Notes: generated from the letters alone by a model not told the origin. Counted from the stretch's first letter, positions 10,921 to 20,889 are shown. The stretch is DNA of 64,000 nt from an uncultured Rubritalea sp. (GCA_937132085.1 CAKZNV010000036.1:1-64000); one strand, 5' to 3'. Numbers and translations: made by a program.

Positions 10921-12057
10921 ATGATCACAAGATTAATCACATCTCTTTTAATATTAATGACCTGCACAACTCTACATGCACAAGATCTTGTCCTCAAAGA
11001 TCAGCAGGGAATGGATTGCTATGTTTACCTGCCATCCAAGATTGATAAGAGTAAAAAATATTGGCTAGTAGTAGGAGTTCATGGCGCTGGTGGTCAGGGT
11101 AAAAATGCTGGTGGTTACGCCTCTTGGGCGAAGCGTGGAGACGTCATCGTTATTGGCCCATCATTCATCTCTCGTCAGCAAGGTAATGTCGCTCCTTATC
11201 AGAATGGTGATGGCCCACATGCGAAGAAGCTCATCGCCTTATTTGATAAGCTAAAGCAAGACTACCCACTACATGATAAAATGTTCCTTACTGGCTTCTC
11301 AGGAGGATCTCAGTTCACTCACCGCTTCACAATGAACCACCCAGAACTAGTTTGCGGAGTAGCTGCTCACTCTGGTGGATCATGGGCTACTAGAGGACTA
11401 GGTAGGATTTCTAAGAAAGCTAAAGGCATCCCATTTGCCATCTCCTGTGGAGAAGCTGACACTGGCAAAGCCTGGGGAGCAGCACCGCTAAATCGACTAG
11501 CTTGGTATAATGAATTTAAAAAGGAAATCGATACAGCTGGCTTCACCTATCTAGCTAAATCTTTTCCTAAAGTCGGCCACAGCCACACAGCTGAGGCGAG
11601 AAAAATGTCAGCAGAATGCTTCCAACTAGCGACCGGCCTCGGAGGAGGAACCAAAGGAGCTAAGCTTACTTTAAGCGCTGAATGGAAGAATCTAAACGGT
11701 GCAATAGTCGCTAAACCGGCTGCAGATGGAAACTCTGATAAAAAATCTGGTAGGTTCACTGATTACCAGAAAACTCAGCTTCAGAAGACAGCAAGATCTG
11801 CATTTATACAGGCAGATAAAAAGATTATCTCAGATTCTAAATTGATAGCATTTCTAAAGAAAAATCCAGCGATCATCTGGAAAGACCTACCTGGCTCTGC
11901 GAAGCTACTAGAACAATGCGAAGCTGCTGCTCAACGCTGGCAAACCGCAGCCAAAAGTAAAAACAAGTTCAATGGTCGCTTTCTGAAAGACTTCAAGAAA
12001 TTCACAGAAGGCCTAAAAATCCACGAAGACACCTTCAGCGAAGAAGCTGTGAAGTAG
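10921..12057 (+). CDS. Secreted alpha/beta-hydrolase (esterase, PHB-depolymerase-like)
   Basis: 378 residues from the ATG at 10921, which gives a clean signal peptide ending near HAQ; an upstream TTG start is less likely. The nucleophile elbow GFSGGS lies after a beta strand (KMFLTG), and a late His occurs in KVGHSH. The C-terminal third is Lys-rich and helical and not part of the hydrolase core. The overall pattern resembles secreted esterases of the feruloyl-esterase/PHB-depolymerase group. Substrate unknown. Confidence 0.75.
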   Translation: MITRLITSLLILMTCTTLHAQDLVLKDQQGMDCYVYLPSKIDKSKKYWLVVGVHGAGGQGKNAGGYASWAKRGDVIVIGPSFISRQQGNVAPYQNGDGPHAKKLIALFDKLKQDYPLHDKMFLTGFSGGSQFTHRFTMNHPELVCGVAAHSGGSWATRGLGRISKKAKGIPFAISCGEADTGKAWGAAPLNRLAWYNEFKKEIDTAGFTYLAKSFPKVGHSHTAEARKMSAECFQLATGLGGGTKGAKLTLSAEWKNLNGAIVAKPAADGNSDKKSGRFTDYQKTQLQKTARSAFIQADKKIISDSKLIAFLKKNPAIIWKDLPGSAKLLEQCEAAAQRWQTAAKSKNKFNGRFLKDFKKFTEGLKIHEDTFSEEAVK

Positions 12058-12058
12058 C

Positions 12059-12409
12059 CTAGAGCGACAGCAACACATCCTTAGTCAGATCCACGGATTG
12101 AGGACTCAGTCTTATCACCTCTCGATGAGTTCCTTTCGCTGATTTATCGAATACCAAATGCAGGCCCTTGCTTTCACCGAGTTCCTGCACTTTCTTAGCG
12201 ATAAGATCCATTGATTCTATTTTCTCTTCTTTTGTCATCTCTGCACCGTCAGTGTGCTTCACAAGAAACAATCGATCCATATCCACTGTCGCAATTTTTA
12301 GTTGAGCCAAAGGCATCTTCTTCTTGTTAGACTTGATTTCTCCATCTTGCATCCATGACTGAACATCTGTTGTCACATCTAGATCGTCGATAGGATAATC
12401 AGAGACCAA
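12059..12409 (-). CDS. OmpH/Skp-like protein, short
   Basis: 116 residues. The central LKIATVDMDRLF and the later LHLVFDKS resemble the two conserved strands of OmpH/Skp periplasmic chaperones, but the long coiled-coil tentacles and the signal peptide are missing. It could be a truncated or degenerate relative. It is convergent with the esterase gene, with one nucleotide between the stop codons. Confidence 0.5.
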   Translation of the reverse strand: MVSDYPIDDLDVTTDVQSWMQDGEIKSNKKKMPLAQLKIATVDMDRLFLVKHTDGAEMTKEEKIESMDLIAKKVQELGESKGLHLVFDKSAKGTHREVIRLSPQSVDLTKDVLLSL

Positions 12410-12608
12410 ATCAGTCCAAATTTTAGCCCTTTTATTTTCATCACACTCACCATAACATTTCCTCCATTATTGAAACAACATATACGACCAAATGACAACT
12501 GTTTGAAGCCAATTTAAACGGTTGTATTAAAACAATAGTTTACACATCTTTAATATTTAGCTACATATAGTGATTCATTCCCCGAATACCTAACCCCCTA
12601 TTAAACTA

Positions 12609-13259
12609 ATGAACACCCCCAAGTATGCATTAGCAGCAGTATTGTTGCCCCTATTTGTTTCATCAGCACAGGCTGTAGAATTTACTCTTAAATTTGAAGA
12701 AGCTGATGCAGGAATCCGCTGGACAGGCATCGTAGACTCTACTGCCGACACACTCGCGATCACTGCCTGGGACGTGACTGGAAATCAGTTTTATCCAACG
12801 TCAAACTCACTTCCGATGATGTTCAGCGCCGTGTCTGGTGAATTTGGCAGCTATGACGTCCCTGATGACTGGGATGGAAACCTAGAGAACTGGGGATTCA
12901 TCTCAGACAATACCTGGCTTGATTATCAATGGACCAATGCAGCCACAGAGAAAGATGGTGGAGACCTAGCCTTTGGCGGAATCAACCCACCACCACTAGC
13001 GGTAGGACTGACCTTAGAATATACACCTTCATCTATTCAACAGAGCGGAGACCTATTTTTCATTACTCCAGAGCACTTCGCTAGAACGTATACAGACACG
13101 CATACTTTAGCCAGTCCGCTCCATGGTGCTAATTTAACTGCGACTAGCATGAAACTAGACGGAGTGGAAATATCAGCAGCACAAGCGGTGCCAGAGCCAT
13201 CTAGTGCCTTACTCCTACTCGTAGGTGCAGCAGGTGCTCTCGTTCGTAGAAAACGCTAG
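12609..13259 (+). CDS. PEP-CTERM protein, paralogue 1
   Basis: 216 residues: signal peptide ending near AQA, a mature beta-rich domain with DWDGNLENWGF, and a C-terminal sorting signal VPEPSS followed by a hydrophobic helix and VRRKR. PEP-CTERM proteins are processed by exosortase and placed at the cell surface or in exopolymer; no exosortase gene is in this window. It is a close paralogue of the genes at 13301 and 23168 (shared pattern WTGxVDxTxDTL). Confidence 0.85.
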   Translation: MNTPKYALAAVLLPLFVSSAQAVEFTLKFEEADAGIRWTGIVDSTADTLAITAWDVTGNQFYPTSNSLPMMFSAVSGEFGSYDVPDDWDGNLENWGFISDNTWLDYQWTNAATEKDGGDLAFGGINPPPLAVGLTLEYTPSSIQQSGDLFFITPEHFARTYTDTHTLASPLHGANLTATSMKLDGVEISAAQAVPEPSSALLLLVGAAGALVRRKR

Positions 13260-13300
13260 TAGTTTTTCTATTTTAAAATCAACTCATCCCCTCTTACTTT

Positions 13301-13936
13301 ATGAACATCTCCCAATACATATTAGCAGTATTAGCGATTCCTTTTGCCACATCATTTTCGCAAGCAGCGGAGTTTGATCTCAACTTTGAAGACACCAGCA
13401 CAGGCGTGAACTGGGCAGGAGTAGTAGACACGACGACTGATACATTATCGATTAGCCAGTGGTCAGCTACAGGAGGTGACTATTTTGCTACAGAGGCATC
13501 ATTACCGATGATCTTTAATGCTGTGACTGGAGCTAGCTCTAGCTACGACATTCCTGATGTCTGGGATGGCAACCTCACAAACTGGGGATTCCTTTCAGAG
13601 AACATCTGGACCGATTATACCTGGAATAGCCAGCCTAACATTGACAGAGGCAACAACCCTCTCTTCATTGACATCAACACCACTAAAATAGGTATCGGTG
13701 TAAAAGAAACGTATGTCCCTGAAGCAATCGATGGCGGTGATGAAGGCTTTACTATCATTCCAGCACGCTTTGACAGAACTTATACGAACGCAGCTACAAT
13801 GACCGACTCTGTAAATGAGAAGCGTGACATCACGGCAACGACCTTTACAGCCACCCCAGTAGCAGTGCCAGAGCCATCCAGTGCTTTACTCCTGCTCGTA
13901 GGCGCAGCAGGTGCCCTCGTTCGCAGAAAACGCTAG
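13301..13936 (+). CDS. PEP-CTERM protein, paralogue 2
   Basis: 211 residues, a tandem duplicate of the preceding gene 41 nt downstream. Shared features are the signal peptide, the EDTSTGVNW motif, DVWDGNLTNWGF, and the tail VPEPSSALLLLVGAAGALVR followed by RKR. The tails of paralogues 1, 2 and 3 are nearly identical while the mature domains differ, so surface sorting is probably the most constrained part. Function of the mature domain unknown. Confidence 0.85.
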   Translation: MNISQYILAVLAIPFATSFSQAAEFDLNFEDTSTGVNWAGVVDTTTDTLSISQWSATGGDYFATEASLPMIFNAVTGASSSYDIPDVWDGNLTNWGFLSENIWTDYTWNSQPNIDRGNNPLFIDINTTKIGIGVKETYVPEAIDGGDEGFTIIPARFDRTYTNAATMTDSVNEKRDITATTFTATPVAVPEPSSALLLLVGAAGALVRRKR

Positions 13937-13942
13937 TGAAAA

Positions 13943-14548
13943 CTAAGACCTTTTACGTCTTAATATCAGCATCACCCCTAGGCCTAACATTGCCGCTGAG
14001 CTAGGCTCCGGCACAGTATTAGCCACACCTATGCTGCTCGCTGCGTTTGACCAGTTTCCAACTCCATCTCCTGAGCCATCATACTGTAATGTATCTGCTC
14101 CCGTTGCCGTAGCTACAAAATCATAAACTGTTGGACCACCAGACCAAATACCTTTCGCCACAGCAACATCAACACGTCCGACATCCGTAGCAGTCCCCCA
14201 TTGCACGAATGATTCCATTGCGCTGGCGGTGCCAAAAGAGTTAGTATTAAAAAGCCCAAAATCGGCTGAAACATCATTTAAATCAATACTCAATGTAAGC
14301 ACAGCGATTTGCCCTGCGCCTAGATTTAGTGAGCCACTCGTCAGAGTTTGACCACTTAACTGGACATAACTAAATCTCGAACAAAACCACCAAGAACTGA
14401 TGTCTACCGTAGTGGCTCCATTGTTGAAAATCTCTACCCTGTCATTCCCTATCGTGTTTAAATAGTCGACTTCGTTAATTACGATCGCCGCCTTGGCAGA
14501 AGAAATCATAGCCAGCATCAGAGCTGCAGATTTTAGTTTATTTTTCAT
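13943..14548 (-). CDS. Lamin-tail-domain PEP-CTERM protein
   Basis: 201 residues with a signal peptide (about 1-20). The mature part opens with IVINEVDYLNTIGNDRVEIF and contains DISSWWF and LGAGQIAVL, typical of the bacterial lamin-tail (LTD) immunoglobulin-like domain. The C-terminus is VPEPSSAAMLGLGVMLILRR followed by KRS, a PEP-CTERM signal. It is convergent with PEP-CTERM paralogue 2, with 6 nt between the stops. Confidence 0.8.
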   Translation of the reverse strand: MKNKLKSAALMLAMISSAKAAIVINEVDYLNTIGNDRVEIFNNGATTVDISSWWFCSRFSYVQLSGQTLTSGSLNLGAGQIAVLTLSIDLNDVSADFGLFNTNSFGTASAMESFVQWGTATDVGRVDVAVAKGIWSGGPTVYDFVATATGADTLQYDGSGDGVGNWSNAASSIGVANTVPEPSSAAMLGLGVMLILRRKRS

Positions 14549-14650
14549 AGATTCTTCATGCTAATAAAGACAATCTAACCCAACAAGGAAAAACCATATT
14601 TCAACAGACTGAATCATCGACAAATACCCATATGAATAAGTGCCGAAATG

Positions 14651-15646
14651 TTACTTCTTCTCCCAGCTATCTTTACCCTCTAAGCTCATCTGCACCTTAT
14701 CAGATTGTAGCCAGTTTTTAGCTTTCTTATCGTTGCTTAGATAGGCTTTGAAGAATGCAGTGCTTATCGCTTGAATAGCTTGATGATGCTTCGGGTTCTT
14801 ATGATTCTTCCCCAGTATGGTCTTATCTGAAAACGCCATGTGATTCGCTTTATTCAAGACTAACTGATACTTATCCCCAGCAGGCAGACCAGAGTAAACT
14901 TTCTTTCTATTCACTACATCAACATGCGGAGTCATGAACGCTTTGTCAGCAGTCCCAGTCATCAGAAGCCATGGAATACTTACTTCACCAAATGCTTTTT
15001 TAGCCTCGTTAGCATCCGCTTTTTTTCTGAATCGTGAGCTACTAGGACTCATCGCAAAGGCAGCCTTAATGCGTTTGTCGGTATATTTCTGACCAACTAC
15101 TGGAAACGACTGACCCGAGACAGCCTGCGTAGTCACCGCTCCAAATGAATGCCCACACATGCCAATCTTCTGCAGATCTAATTTCCCATAGAGAGCATGA
15201 GATCTATCTGCATTCCATTTGCTAACTTGATCTATTGACTCTGAAACATCGTCCACTCGATTGAGGAAATTCTCTAGACTCATCGCCTTCTTAAAAGTCT
15301 TCACATACTCTCTGCGTTGCTTGCCTTTGATGATTTCGATATCGCTCCCCTTATGCTGCATCGCTACTACCACAAAGCCGTTTTTAGCCCAGTGCAGCCC
15401 CAGATAATTTCCAATCTCACGAGAGCCCCCCAGTCCATGACTCATCATAATCACAGGTAGTTTTTTCGCCGTCTTTGATTTAGGAAAATACACTTTAATA
15501 GGCACTTTTCGAGCCACCCCTTCATATTCATAATCAAAACTAGTCAGTAAAGTCTCCGCCTTATATCGAGGCAGAGTTTTCGTTTGTTGTGCGAACAACA
15601 TACCACTCATCAAAACCAGTAATCCAGCTAGTAAATAAAGTCTCAT
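14651..15646 (-). CDS. Secreted alpha/beta-hydrolase (dienelactone/PAF-acetylhydrolase-like)
   Basis: 331 residues with a signal peptide ending near FAQ. The oxyanion motif MMSHGLGGSRE, the nucleophile elbow GHSFGA and a late His in KANHMAFSD fit the alpha/beta-hydrolase triad. The layout resembles predicted dienelactone hydrolases and platelet-activating-factor acetylhydrolases of this phylum. Substrate unknown. Confidence 0.8.
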   Translation of the reverse strand: MRLYLLAGLLVLMSGMLFAQQTKTLPRYKAETLLTSFDYEYEGVARKVPIKVYFPKSKTAKKLPVIMMSHGLGGSREIGNYLGLHWAKNGFVVVAMQHKGSDIEIIKGKQRREYVKTFKKAMSLENFLNRVDDVSESIDQVSKWNADRSHALYGKLDLQKIGMCGHSFGAVTTQAVSGQSFPVVGQKYTDKRIKAAFAMSPSSSRFRKKADANEAKKAFGEVSIPWLLMTGTADKAFMTPHVDVVNRKKVYSGLPAGDKYQLVLNKANHMAFSDKTILGKNHKNPKHHQAIQAISTAFFKAYLSNDKKAKNWLQSDKVQMSLEGKDSWEKK

Positions 15647-15742
15647 AATAGTAGAACACCAAGACTCATTAAAAGTTTCATTTATCTTTTTCGTGTAACA
15701 ACTATGCGCTTGATACGTAGTCCTCTATGTAAGAATCTAATT

Positions 15743-18001
15743 ATGAACATGGTATCCGTCTGGAAAAAATCTCTTCTCACCTCTCTATCCATACTCAGTA
15801 TTGGAGCAGCAGCGTCGCTACATGCCCAGAAGCTAACCTACGAAGACCATATCTTACCCATATTAGAAACCTCCTGCACCAACTGCCATAACCCAGATAA
15901 ACAAAAAGGAGGACTAGATCTCACTAGTTACAGAGGCCTAATCACTGGCGGATCTGGCGGTAAAGTAGCGACCGCAGGCGATGGTGCTGGCTCTAAAATG
16001 TTCACCACCTCAGCCCACCTCGTAGAGCCACTGATGCCACCCGAAGGTGAACGACTCGGCAAAAAAGAACTCAACACCATCCGAGCTTGGATCGATGGTG
16101 GATTGCTCGAAACTAAAAATTCTGTCGCAAAGAAAGACAACACACCAAAGATCGATTTCTCAAAACTCGACACCAACAAGCCCTCTGGCCCACCACCTAT
16201 GCCCATAGGTCTAGCTACAGACCCAGTCGTCCAACTAGATAGAACTGGAGCTATCTCAGCCATAGTAGCAAGTCCTTGGGCGCCGCTAATTGCCATCACT
16301 AGTGAGAAGCAAGTGCTCCTGTATAATACTGATAACTTCGACCTTGAAGGCGTTCTCCCATTTACCAAAGACAAAGGGAATCCTGAATCTTTAAGCTTCC
16401 ACCCCTCAGGCAAATATCTGCTCGCTGGAGGAGGTCTCCAAGGCAAATCTGGTTCGACGGTCACCTGGGATATCACTAACGGCAAGCCCATCATGACCAC
16501 GGCTAAGGAATACGATTCCGTCATCGCCTCGTCTCTCCGCTCAGACCTTCAAGCCGTCACCACTAGTGGCCCATCCCGACTAATCAAAATGTGGCAAACC
16601 GCAGACAATTCACTGCAACACAACATCAAGAAACACACCGACTGGGTCACCAATGTAAGCTACTCACCAGATGGCATCTTACTAGCCACCGCTGACAGAA
16701 ACGGTGGTCTCATGGTCTGGGAAGCTGAATCAGGTAATGAATTCCATAGCCTACGTGGCCATTCAGCTAATATAACCGCTCTAAAATGGAGCACCGATTC
16801 TAACTTCCTAGCCTCAGCCTCAGAGGATGGATCATTCCGCATCTGGGATATTAACTCTGGTAGAGAAATCAAAAAAGTAGATGCCCACAAAGCAGGAATT
16901 CTCAGCTTAGATTGGGCTAAGTCTGGTGAAATTATTACCACGGGTAGAGACAACAAAATCAAACTTTGGAAGCCTGACTACAACCTTCTCAAAGAAATCA
17001 CCTACCCAGGAGACCTCGCTAACAAAGCTTGCTGGAGCCACGATGCCAAACGATTCATCAGTAGCGACTACCGTGGCATCATCACAATATGGGACAGTAA
17101 ATCACACCGAAAAATAGGCTCACTACCCTCTAACCCTGCCAATCTAACAGAACGAATTGTTAGAGTTCAATCCCAGATCGCTAAACAAGAGCAATTAGCC
17201 ACCGCTAAGCTCAGTAGCTATCAAGCCAGCACCATAAGCAAACAAGCCCACGAGGCAAAAATCCTAGCTAATATCAACGCTACTAAATCCGCTGAAACAA
17301 CGGCCAACAATCTCAAACAGACAATCAAAAACGAGCACAACGCCATCAAAGCAATCCATCAAAAGAAAAAACAAACCCAACAACAACTTCAGCAACAACA
17401 AAACAAAACTAGAGCAATCACCAACACACTCAAACAGACTCATCTGAAACTAGCGCAGTTCGACAAGCAACTAACAGCACATAATGCAGAAGTAGAAAAA
17501 CTCAATACTCTGGTCCAAAAGCTCAACACTGAAATCCAGCAAACCCAACTCCAGATCCAAAAAGAACCTAAAAACAATAGCCTCAAGGACACACTCAAGA
17601 GACTACAAGGAACTCTAAAATCTGATCAGAAAAAACTAGAACAGAGAAAGCTTCAAGTCGTTCTAACCCTCAAATCTAAAGAAGATCAACACCAACTTGC
17701 TATCAAACAAGACGCTGAGCACAAGCAACTACGCCAACAAGTCGACAAACTCACCGCTCAACAAAAAAATCATGCTGCTGATGTCAAAAAACGCAACGAC
17801 TCCATCCGTAGCCACCAACAAAACGTCGCCAAACTAGCCAAAACCGCTCAACAAAGAAAACAACAACTCCCCATTCTAAAAAAGGCCCTAGAACCAATCG
17901 TCGAAGCGGAGAATAAGGCTAAATCAGCTTACAATACATTCATTTCTAGTATAACCCCCATCCAGGCAAAACTAAACAGACTCCAAGCAAGAAAGAAATA
18001 A
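15743..18001 (+). CDS. Cytochrome c / WD40 / coiled-coil exported protein
   Basis: About 752 residues from the ATG at 15743, chosen because it directly precedes the signal peptide (cleavage near HAQ). A planctomycete-type cytochrome c domain follows, with haem motif CTNCH and the distal MPPEGERL. WD40 repeats run from about 160 to 450, several ending in W-D (for example FRIWDINSG). The last 290 residues are a Gln/Lys-rich coiled coil. Such fusions are common in Planctomycetes and Verrucomicrobia, usually beside DUF1549/1553 partners, which are absent here. Confidence 0.85.
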   Translation: MNMVSVWKKSLLTSLSILSIGAAASLHAQKLTYEDHILPILETSCTNCHNPDKQKGGLDLTSYRGLITGGSGGKVATAGDGAGSKMFTTSAHLVEPLMPPEGERLGKKELNTIRAWIDGGLLETKNSVAKKDNTPKIDFSKLDTNKPSGPPPMPIGLATDPVVQLDRTGAISAIVASPWAPLIAITSEKQVLLYNTDNFDLEGVLPFTKDKGNPESLSFHPSGKYLLAGGGLQGKSGSTVTWDITNGKPIMTTAKEYDSVIASSLRSDLQAVTTSGPSRLIKMWQTADNSLQHNIKKHTDWVTNVSYSPDGILLATADRNGGLMVWEAESGNEFHSLRGHSANITALKWSTDSNFLASASEDGSFRIWDINSGREIKKVDAHKAGILSLDWAKSGEIITTGRDNKIKLWKPDYNLLKEITYPGDLANKACWSHDAKRFISSDYRGIITIWDSKSHRKIGSLPSNPANLTERIVRVQSQIAKQEQLATAKLSSYQASTISKQAHEAKILANINATKSAETTANNLKQTIKNEHNAIKAIHQKKKQTQQQLQQQQNKTRAITNTLKQTHLKLAQFDKQLTAHNAEVEKLNTLVQKLNTEIQQTQLQIQKEPKNNSLKDTLKRLQGTLKSDQKKLEQRKLQVVLTLKSKEDQHQLAIKQDAEHKQLRQQVDKLTAQQKNHAADVKKRNDSIRSHQQNVAKLAKTAQQRKQQLPILKKALEPIVEAENKAKSAYNTFISSITPIQAKLNRLQARKK

Positions 18002-18058
18002 AACTACTCACAGCCTAGAAAGGCTTGCAATTCTAGCAGATTTTCGACCTGCTAAGGA

Positions 18059-18652
18059 ATGCTCTTTATCTGGGACATCATCGGAACATTTTTCTTCTGC
18101 GTATCTGGCGCACTAGCAGGAAAACAGAAAAATTTTGACTACTGGGGAATGTTCCTCATGTCACTCATCACCGGCACTGGCGGTGGAGTCCTCCGCAGCT
18201 TACTCATCGGCGACACACCACCAGCTATACTCGTTGACCCCATCTATGTGATTGTTGCCATATCCGCAGTCCCCATCGTCGTTTTCTTCCCATCTGCTTT
18301 ACTAAAATTCAGGCGACAGGTATCCATTATCGATGCGTTAGGCATAGGGATTTTCGCCTGTATCGGAGCCAGAGTCTCCATGAACAACGGCCTCGACTGG
18401 TGGGCTGCAATGCTTATGGGAGCAGTCACCGCTACCTTCGGTGGAGTGATCCGTGATATTTTACGCAATGAACCTCCATTGATTTTCAGAAAAGAAATCT
18501 ACGCCACAGCCGCCCTCGCTGGAGCAGGCTTCATGCTACTGATCGAGCACTTCGGAGTAGATCAACAGACCTCTATGTTCATCGCGGCTTTCGCCACAGC
18601 AGGCATTCGCCTCCTAGCTATCAAATTCGCTCTTAACGCCTCTGAAGCGTAA
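18059..18652 (+). CDS. TRIC-type channel (UPF0126/YicG family)
   Basis: 197 residues, nearly all hydrophobic helices. Two homologous halves each carry a Gly-rich glycine-kink motif (GTGGGVLR and TFGGVIRDIL), the signature of bacterial trimeric intracellular cation channel (TRIC) homologues. It acts in the inner membrane, probably as a cation or small-solute channel. It is preceded by a hairpin-rich spacer and followed by a 185-nt gap. Confidence 0.9.
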   Translation: MLFIWDIIGTFFFCVSGALAGKQKNFDYWGMFLMSLITGTGGGVLRSLLIGDTPPAILVDPIYVIVAISAVPIVVFFPSALLKFRRQVSIIDALGIGIFACIGARVSMNNGLDWWAAMLMGAVTATFGGVIRDILRNEPPLIFRKEIYATAALAGAGFMLLIEHFGVDQQTSMFIAAFATAGIRLLAIKFALNASEA

Positions 18653-18837
18653 TCGAGACTGCCTAGATCTAGCTTTCACCCCCTCGGGATTTCCAACCAA
18701 TTAGAGAGGATTACGCACAAATGATAAAATTTTGCTTTAATTGACATCCATTTAAACTAAATTAAGAGCTTGGATCGATTTAATCATAGAAATATGCCCC
18801 TAATTAAAGCTGATCTAACATTACTAATTGGAGTCAA

Positions 18838-19899
18838 ATGAGCGACAGATATGAAATAGAAAGCCTTATTGGCAAAGGCAGAACTGGCGGAGTCTATGAA
18901 GCCCTCGATACCGTTCTGCATAGAAAGGTCGCTCTACGTAGGTTCTATTCTGAACAAGGAGACACTGACACATCTCGTTGGCAGGATAAGTTTGACTACC
19001 TAACAGGCTATCTTTCCAGTCTCGCTCACCCGAACCTCGCTACTGTCTATGATGCAGGCATAGACGATGATGGTGCCTACCTCACGACAGAATTTGCGCC
19101 CCACCCGACTCTAGATGATAGATTATTACAAGGCAGACTAGAGCTTGATGAATTTTGGGCCATGGCCACAGATATACTAGAAGCTTTAGCAGTCCCACAT
19201 GCCAGAGATTTCACCCACTCTGGACTCACTACTAAATCCATCATTCTACATCCACGCAGCCGTGGAGATGTCAGATACCGCATCATCGACCTAGGTCAAG
19301 CTTGGCTCATCCCACTAATCAACCCTGACAACCCTCTACTCTCACTAGCTGATCCAGCCATTATGGCTCCAGAGCTGTTTGAGAAACACAATCCTACTCC
19401 ACAGACAGACGTCTACATGATAGGAATGCTCTTCTATCTAGCGCTTGCTGGTGGACACCCATTCGCAGGATTACCAGCCGAAGAGGCACACGAGAGGCAT
19501 CTCAACCACAGCCTCGCCCCCATCACAGGATACCGCACCAGCGTGCCTCCCGAAATTAGCGACTGGCTCGAAATCCTCACTCAAGCAGATCCTAAACTAC
19601 GCCCTCAGAATGCCACTGAAGCCCTGAATCTACTACCGCTCAAGAGTTCCATCAATAAAGCATTCTTTCAAACCACTACCACTTCTGTGCCTAACTTCCA
19701 TAGCACAAACCCGGCTCAACATTTTCAAAACACACAGGCTCCCTACAGACCCATTACTCAAGTTCAACCAGTCCAGCCACAACAACCGCAACCTGGTTTT
19801 GTCCATCAAAGACCTCCAAGTCCTCCTGCTCCTCAGAAGCGACTTGCATCTGCAGATAGTTCTAACTCTACCTTAGCGGTCATTCTTGTAGTCATTTGA
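18838..19899 (+). CDS. Pseudokinase with interrupted C-terminal membrane anchor
   Basis: 353 residues to an in-frame TGA. The start is an ATG with GGAG 7 nt upstream. The kinase fold is clear (GKGRTGGVYEAL, MAPELF, DVYMIGMLFYLALAGGHPF), but catalytic residues are lost: the beta-3 Lys is Arg (VALRRF), and HRDLKPxN reads HSGLTTKSI, losing Asp, Lys and Asn; DFG is DLG. A Pro-rich linker leads to a hydrophobic tail that is cut by TGA after AVILVVI. The same frame goes on as VLLLLILLAAA to TAG at 19933-19935, which would complete a membrane helix. It is a PknB-like relative that probably scaffolds or binds rather than phosphorylates. Confidence 0.8.
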   Translation: MSDRYEIESLIGKGRTGGVYEALDTVLHRKVALRRFYSEQGDTDTSRWQDKFDYLTGYLSSLAHPNLATVYDAGIDDDGAYLTTEFAPHPTLDDRLLQGRLELDEFWAMATDILEALAVPHARDFTHSGLTTKSIILHPRSRGDVRYRIIDLGQAWLIPLINPDNPLLSLADPAIMAPELFEKHNPTPQTDVYMIGMLFYLALAGGHPFAGLPAEEAHERHLNHSLAPITGYRTSVPPEISDWLEILTQADPKLRPQNATEALNLLPLKSSINKAFFQTTTTSVPNFHSTNPAQHFQNTQAPYRPITQVQPVQPQQPQPGFVHQRPPSPPAPQKRLASADSSNSTLAVILVVI

Positions 19900-20013
19900 G
19901 TCCTACTACTACTCATCCTCCTAGCCGCGGCTTAGGAAACTTGTAGTCTTTCTTTCGTAGAGAAGATCTCACAGAACTGGCGAAAATAGGAACTAGATTG
20001 AGCTCACCTAAGC

Positions 20014-20439
20014 TCAGATTTTACTATAAAACAATTCTCTGCCGCCTTCGACATGCTCGATATGGATGCAGATCGTTCCAGCTGGCATCAGCTCCGGAAA
20101 TCTATCCGCCCACTCCACCACAAGCACAGCATCACGCTCTAAATACTCTTCCCATCCGATCTCTAGTAGTTCTTCTGCTTGTTCCAGACGATACAGATCA
20201 AAGTGGATCAACTCAGGCTTGGCTGCCACATATTCATTCACCAGAGCAAACGTAGGACTAGTCACCTCAGCTAAATAGCCGAGTTTCTTAGCAATCCCTT
20301 GTGTAATATGCGTCTTCCCAGCACCTAGGTCACCCACCAGCGCCACCACATCACCTGCTTTCAGTGATTCTGCTATTTGCTCACCAAAAGCGATCATAGC
20401 CTGCGCATTTTCAATTTTTATAGGGAATAAGTCGTCCAT
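20014..20439 (-). CDS. tsaE: tRNA threonylcarbamoyladenosine biosynthesis ATPase TsaE
   Basis: About 141 residues. It carries the Walker A motif GDLGAGKTH, the family signature TSPTFALVNEY and the HFDLYRLE segment. TsaE is the ATPase partner of TsaB-TsaD in t6A37 modification of ANN-decoding tRNAs. I chose the ATG at 20439 (MDDLFPIKIE) because an AAAAGGGGG Shine-Dalgarno lies just upstream; the longer frame adds 12 unlikely residues. It is the only tRNA-modification gene in the window. Confidence 0.93.
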   Translation of the reverse strand: MDDLFPIKIENAQAMIAFGEQIAESLKAGDVVALVGDLGAGKTHITQGIAKKLGYLAEVTSPTFALVNEYVAAKPELIHFDLYRLEQAEELLEIGWEEYLERDAVLVVEWADRFPELMPAGTICIHIEHVEGGRELFYSKI

Positions 20440-20577
20440 CTGCCCCCTTTTGGCATTATTTTCATGAAATTCCAAAAAAAATCTTGCCGATCACGCAACT
20501 TTATGTTGAATTTCCGCTCCGCAAGGGTGAATTCGCACCCTATGCAACTTTCAATCAACCATTAACTTGTCACGACC

Positions 20578-20889
20578 ATGGCATATTCAGTTTTCAAAAC
20601 AGGCGGCAAACAATACCGCGTTCAAACAGGTGATCTAATCGACGTCGAAAAGCTCGACCTCGAAGAGGGCACAGAAGCATCATTCAATGAGGTCCTCCTC
20701 GTAAACGACGGAAGCACTACAACAGTAGGCGCTCCTGTAGTTGAGGGCGCAACAGTCACAGCTAAAGTTGTGGAGCAATTCCGCGGCAAGAAAGTTATCG
20801 CTTTCAAGTTCAAGCGTCGTAAGGGTTACCACAAGACTAAAGGCTCACGTCGCCACCTCACAAAACTTGAAATCACTAGCATTTCATAG
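20578..20889 (+). CDS. rplU: 50S ribosomal protein L21
   Basis: 103 residues, the full length for bL21, beginning MAYSVFKTGGKQYRVQ and ending with the conserved KRRKGYHKTKGSRRHLT region. It is followed by rpmA after 33 nt, the usual rplU-rpmA order. A small GC hairpin, AGGGTG with CACCCT at 20524-20541, lies in the leader and could be regulatory. Confidence 0.97.
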   Translation: MAYSVFKTGGKQYRVQTGDLIDVEKLDLEEGTEASFNEVLLVNDGSTTTVGAPVVEGATVTAKVVEQFRGKKVIAFKFKRRKGYHKTKGSRRHLTKLEITSIS

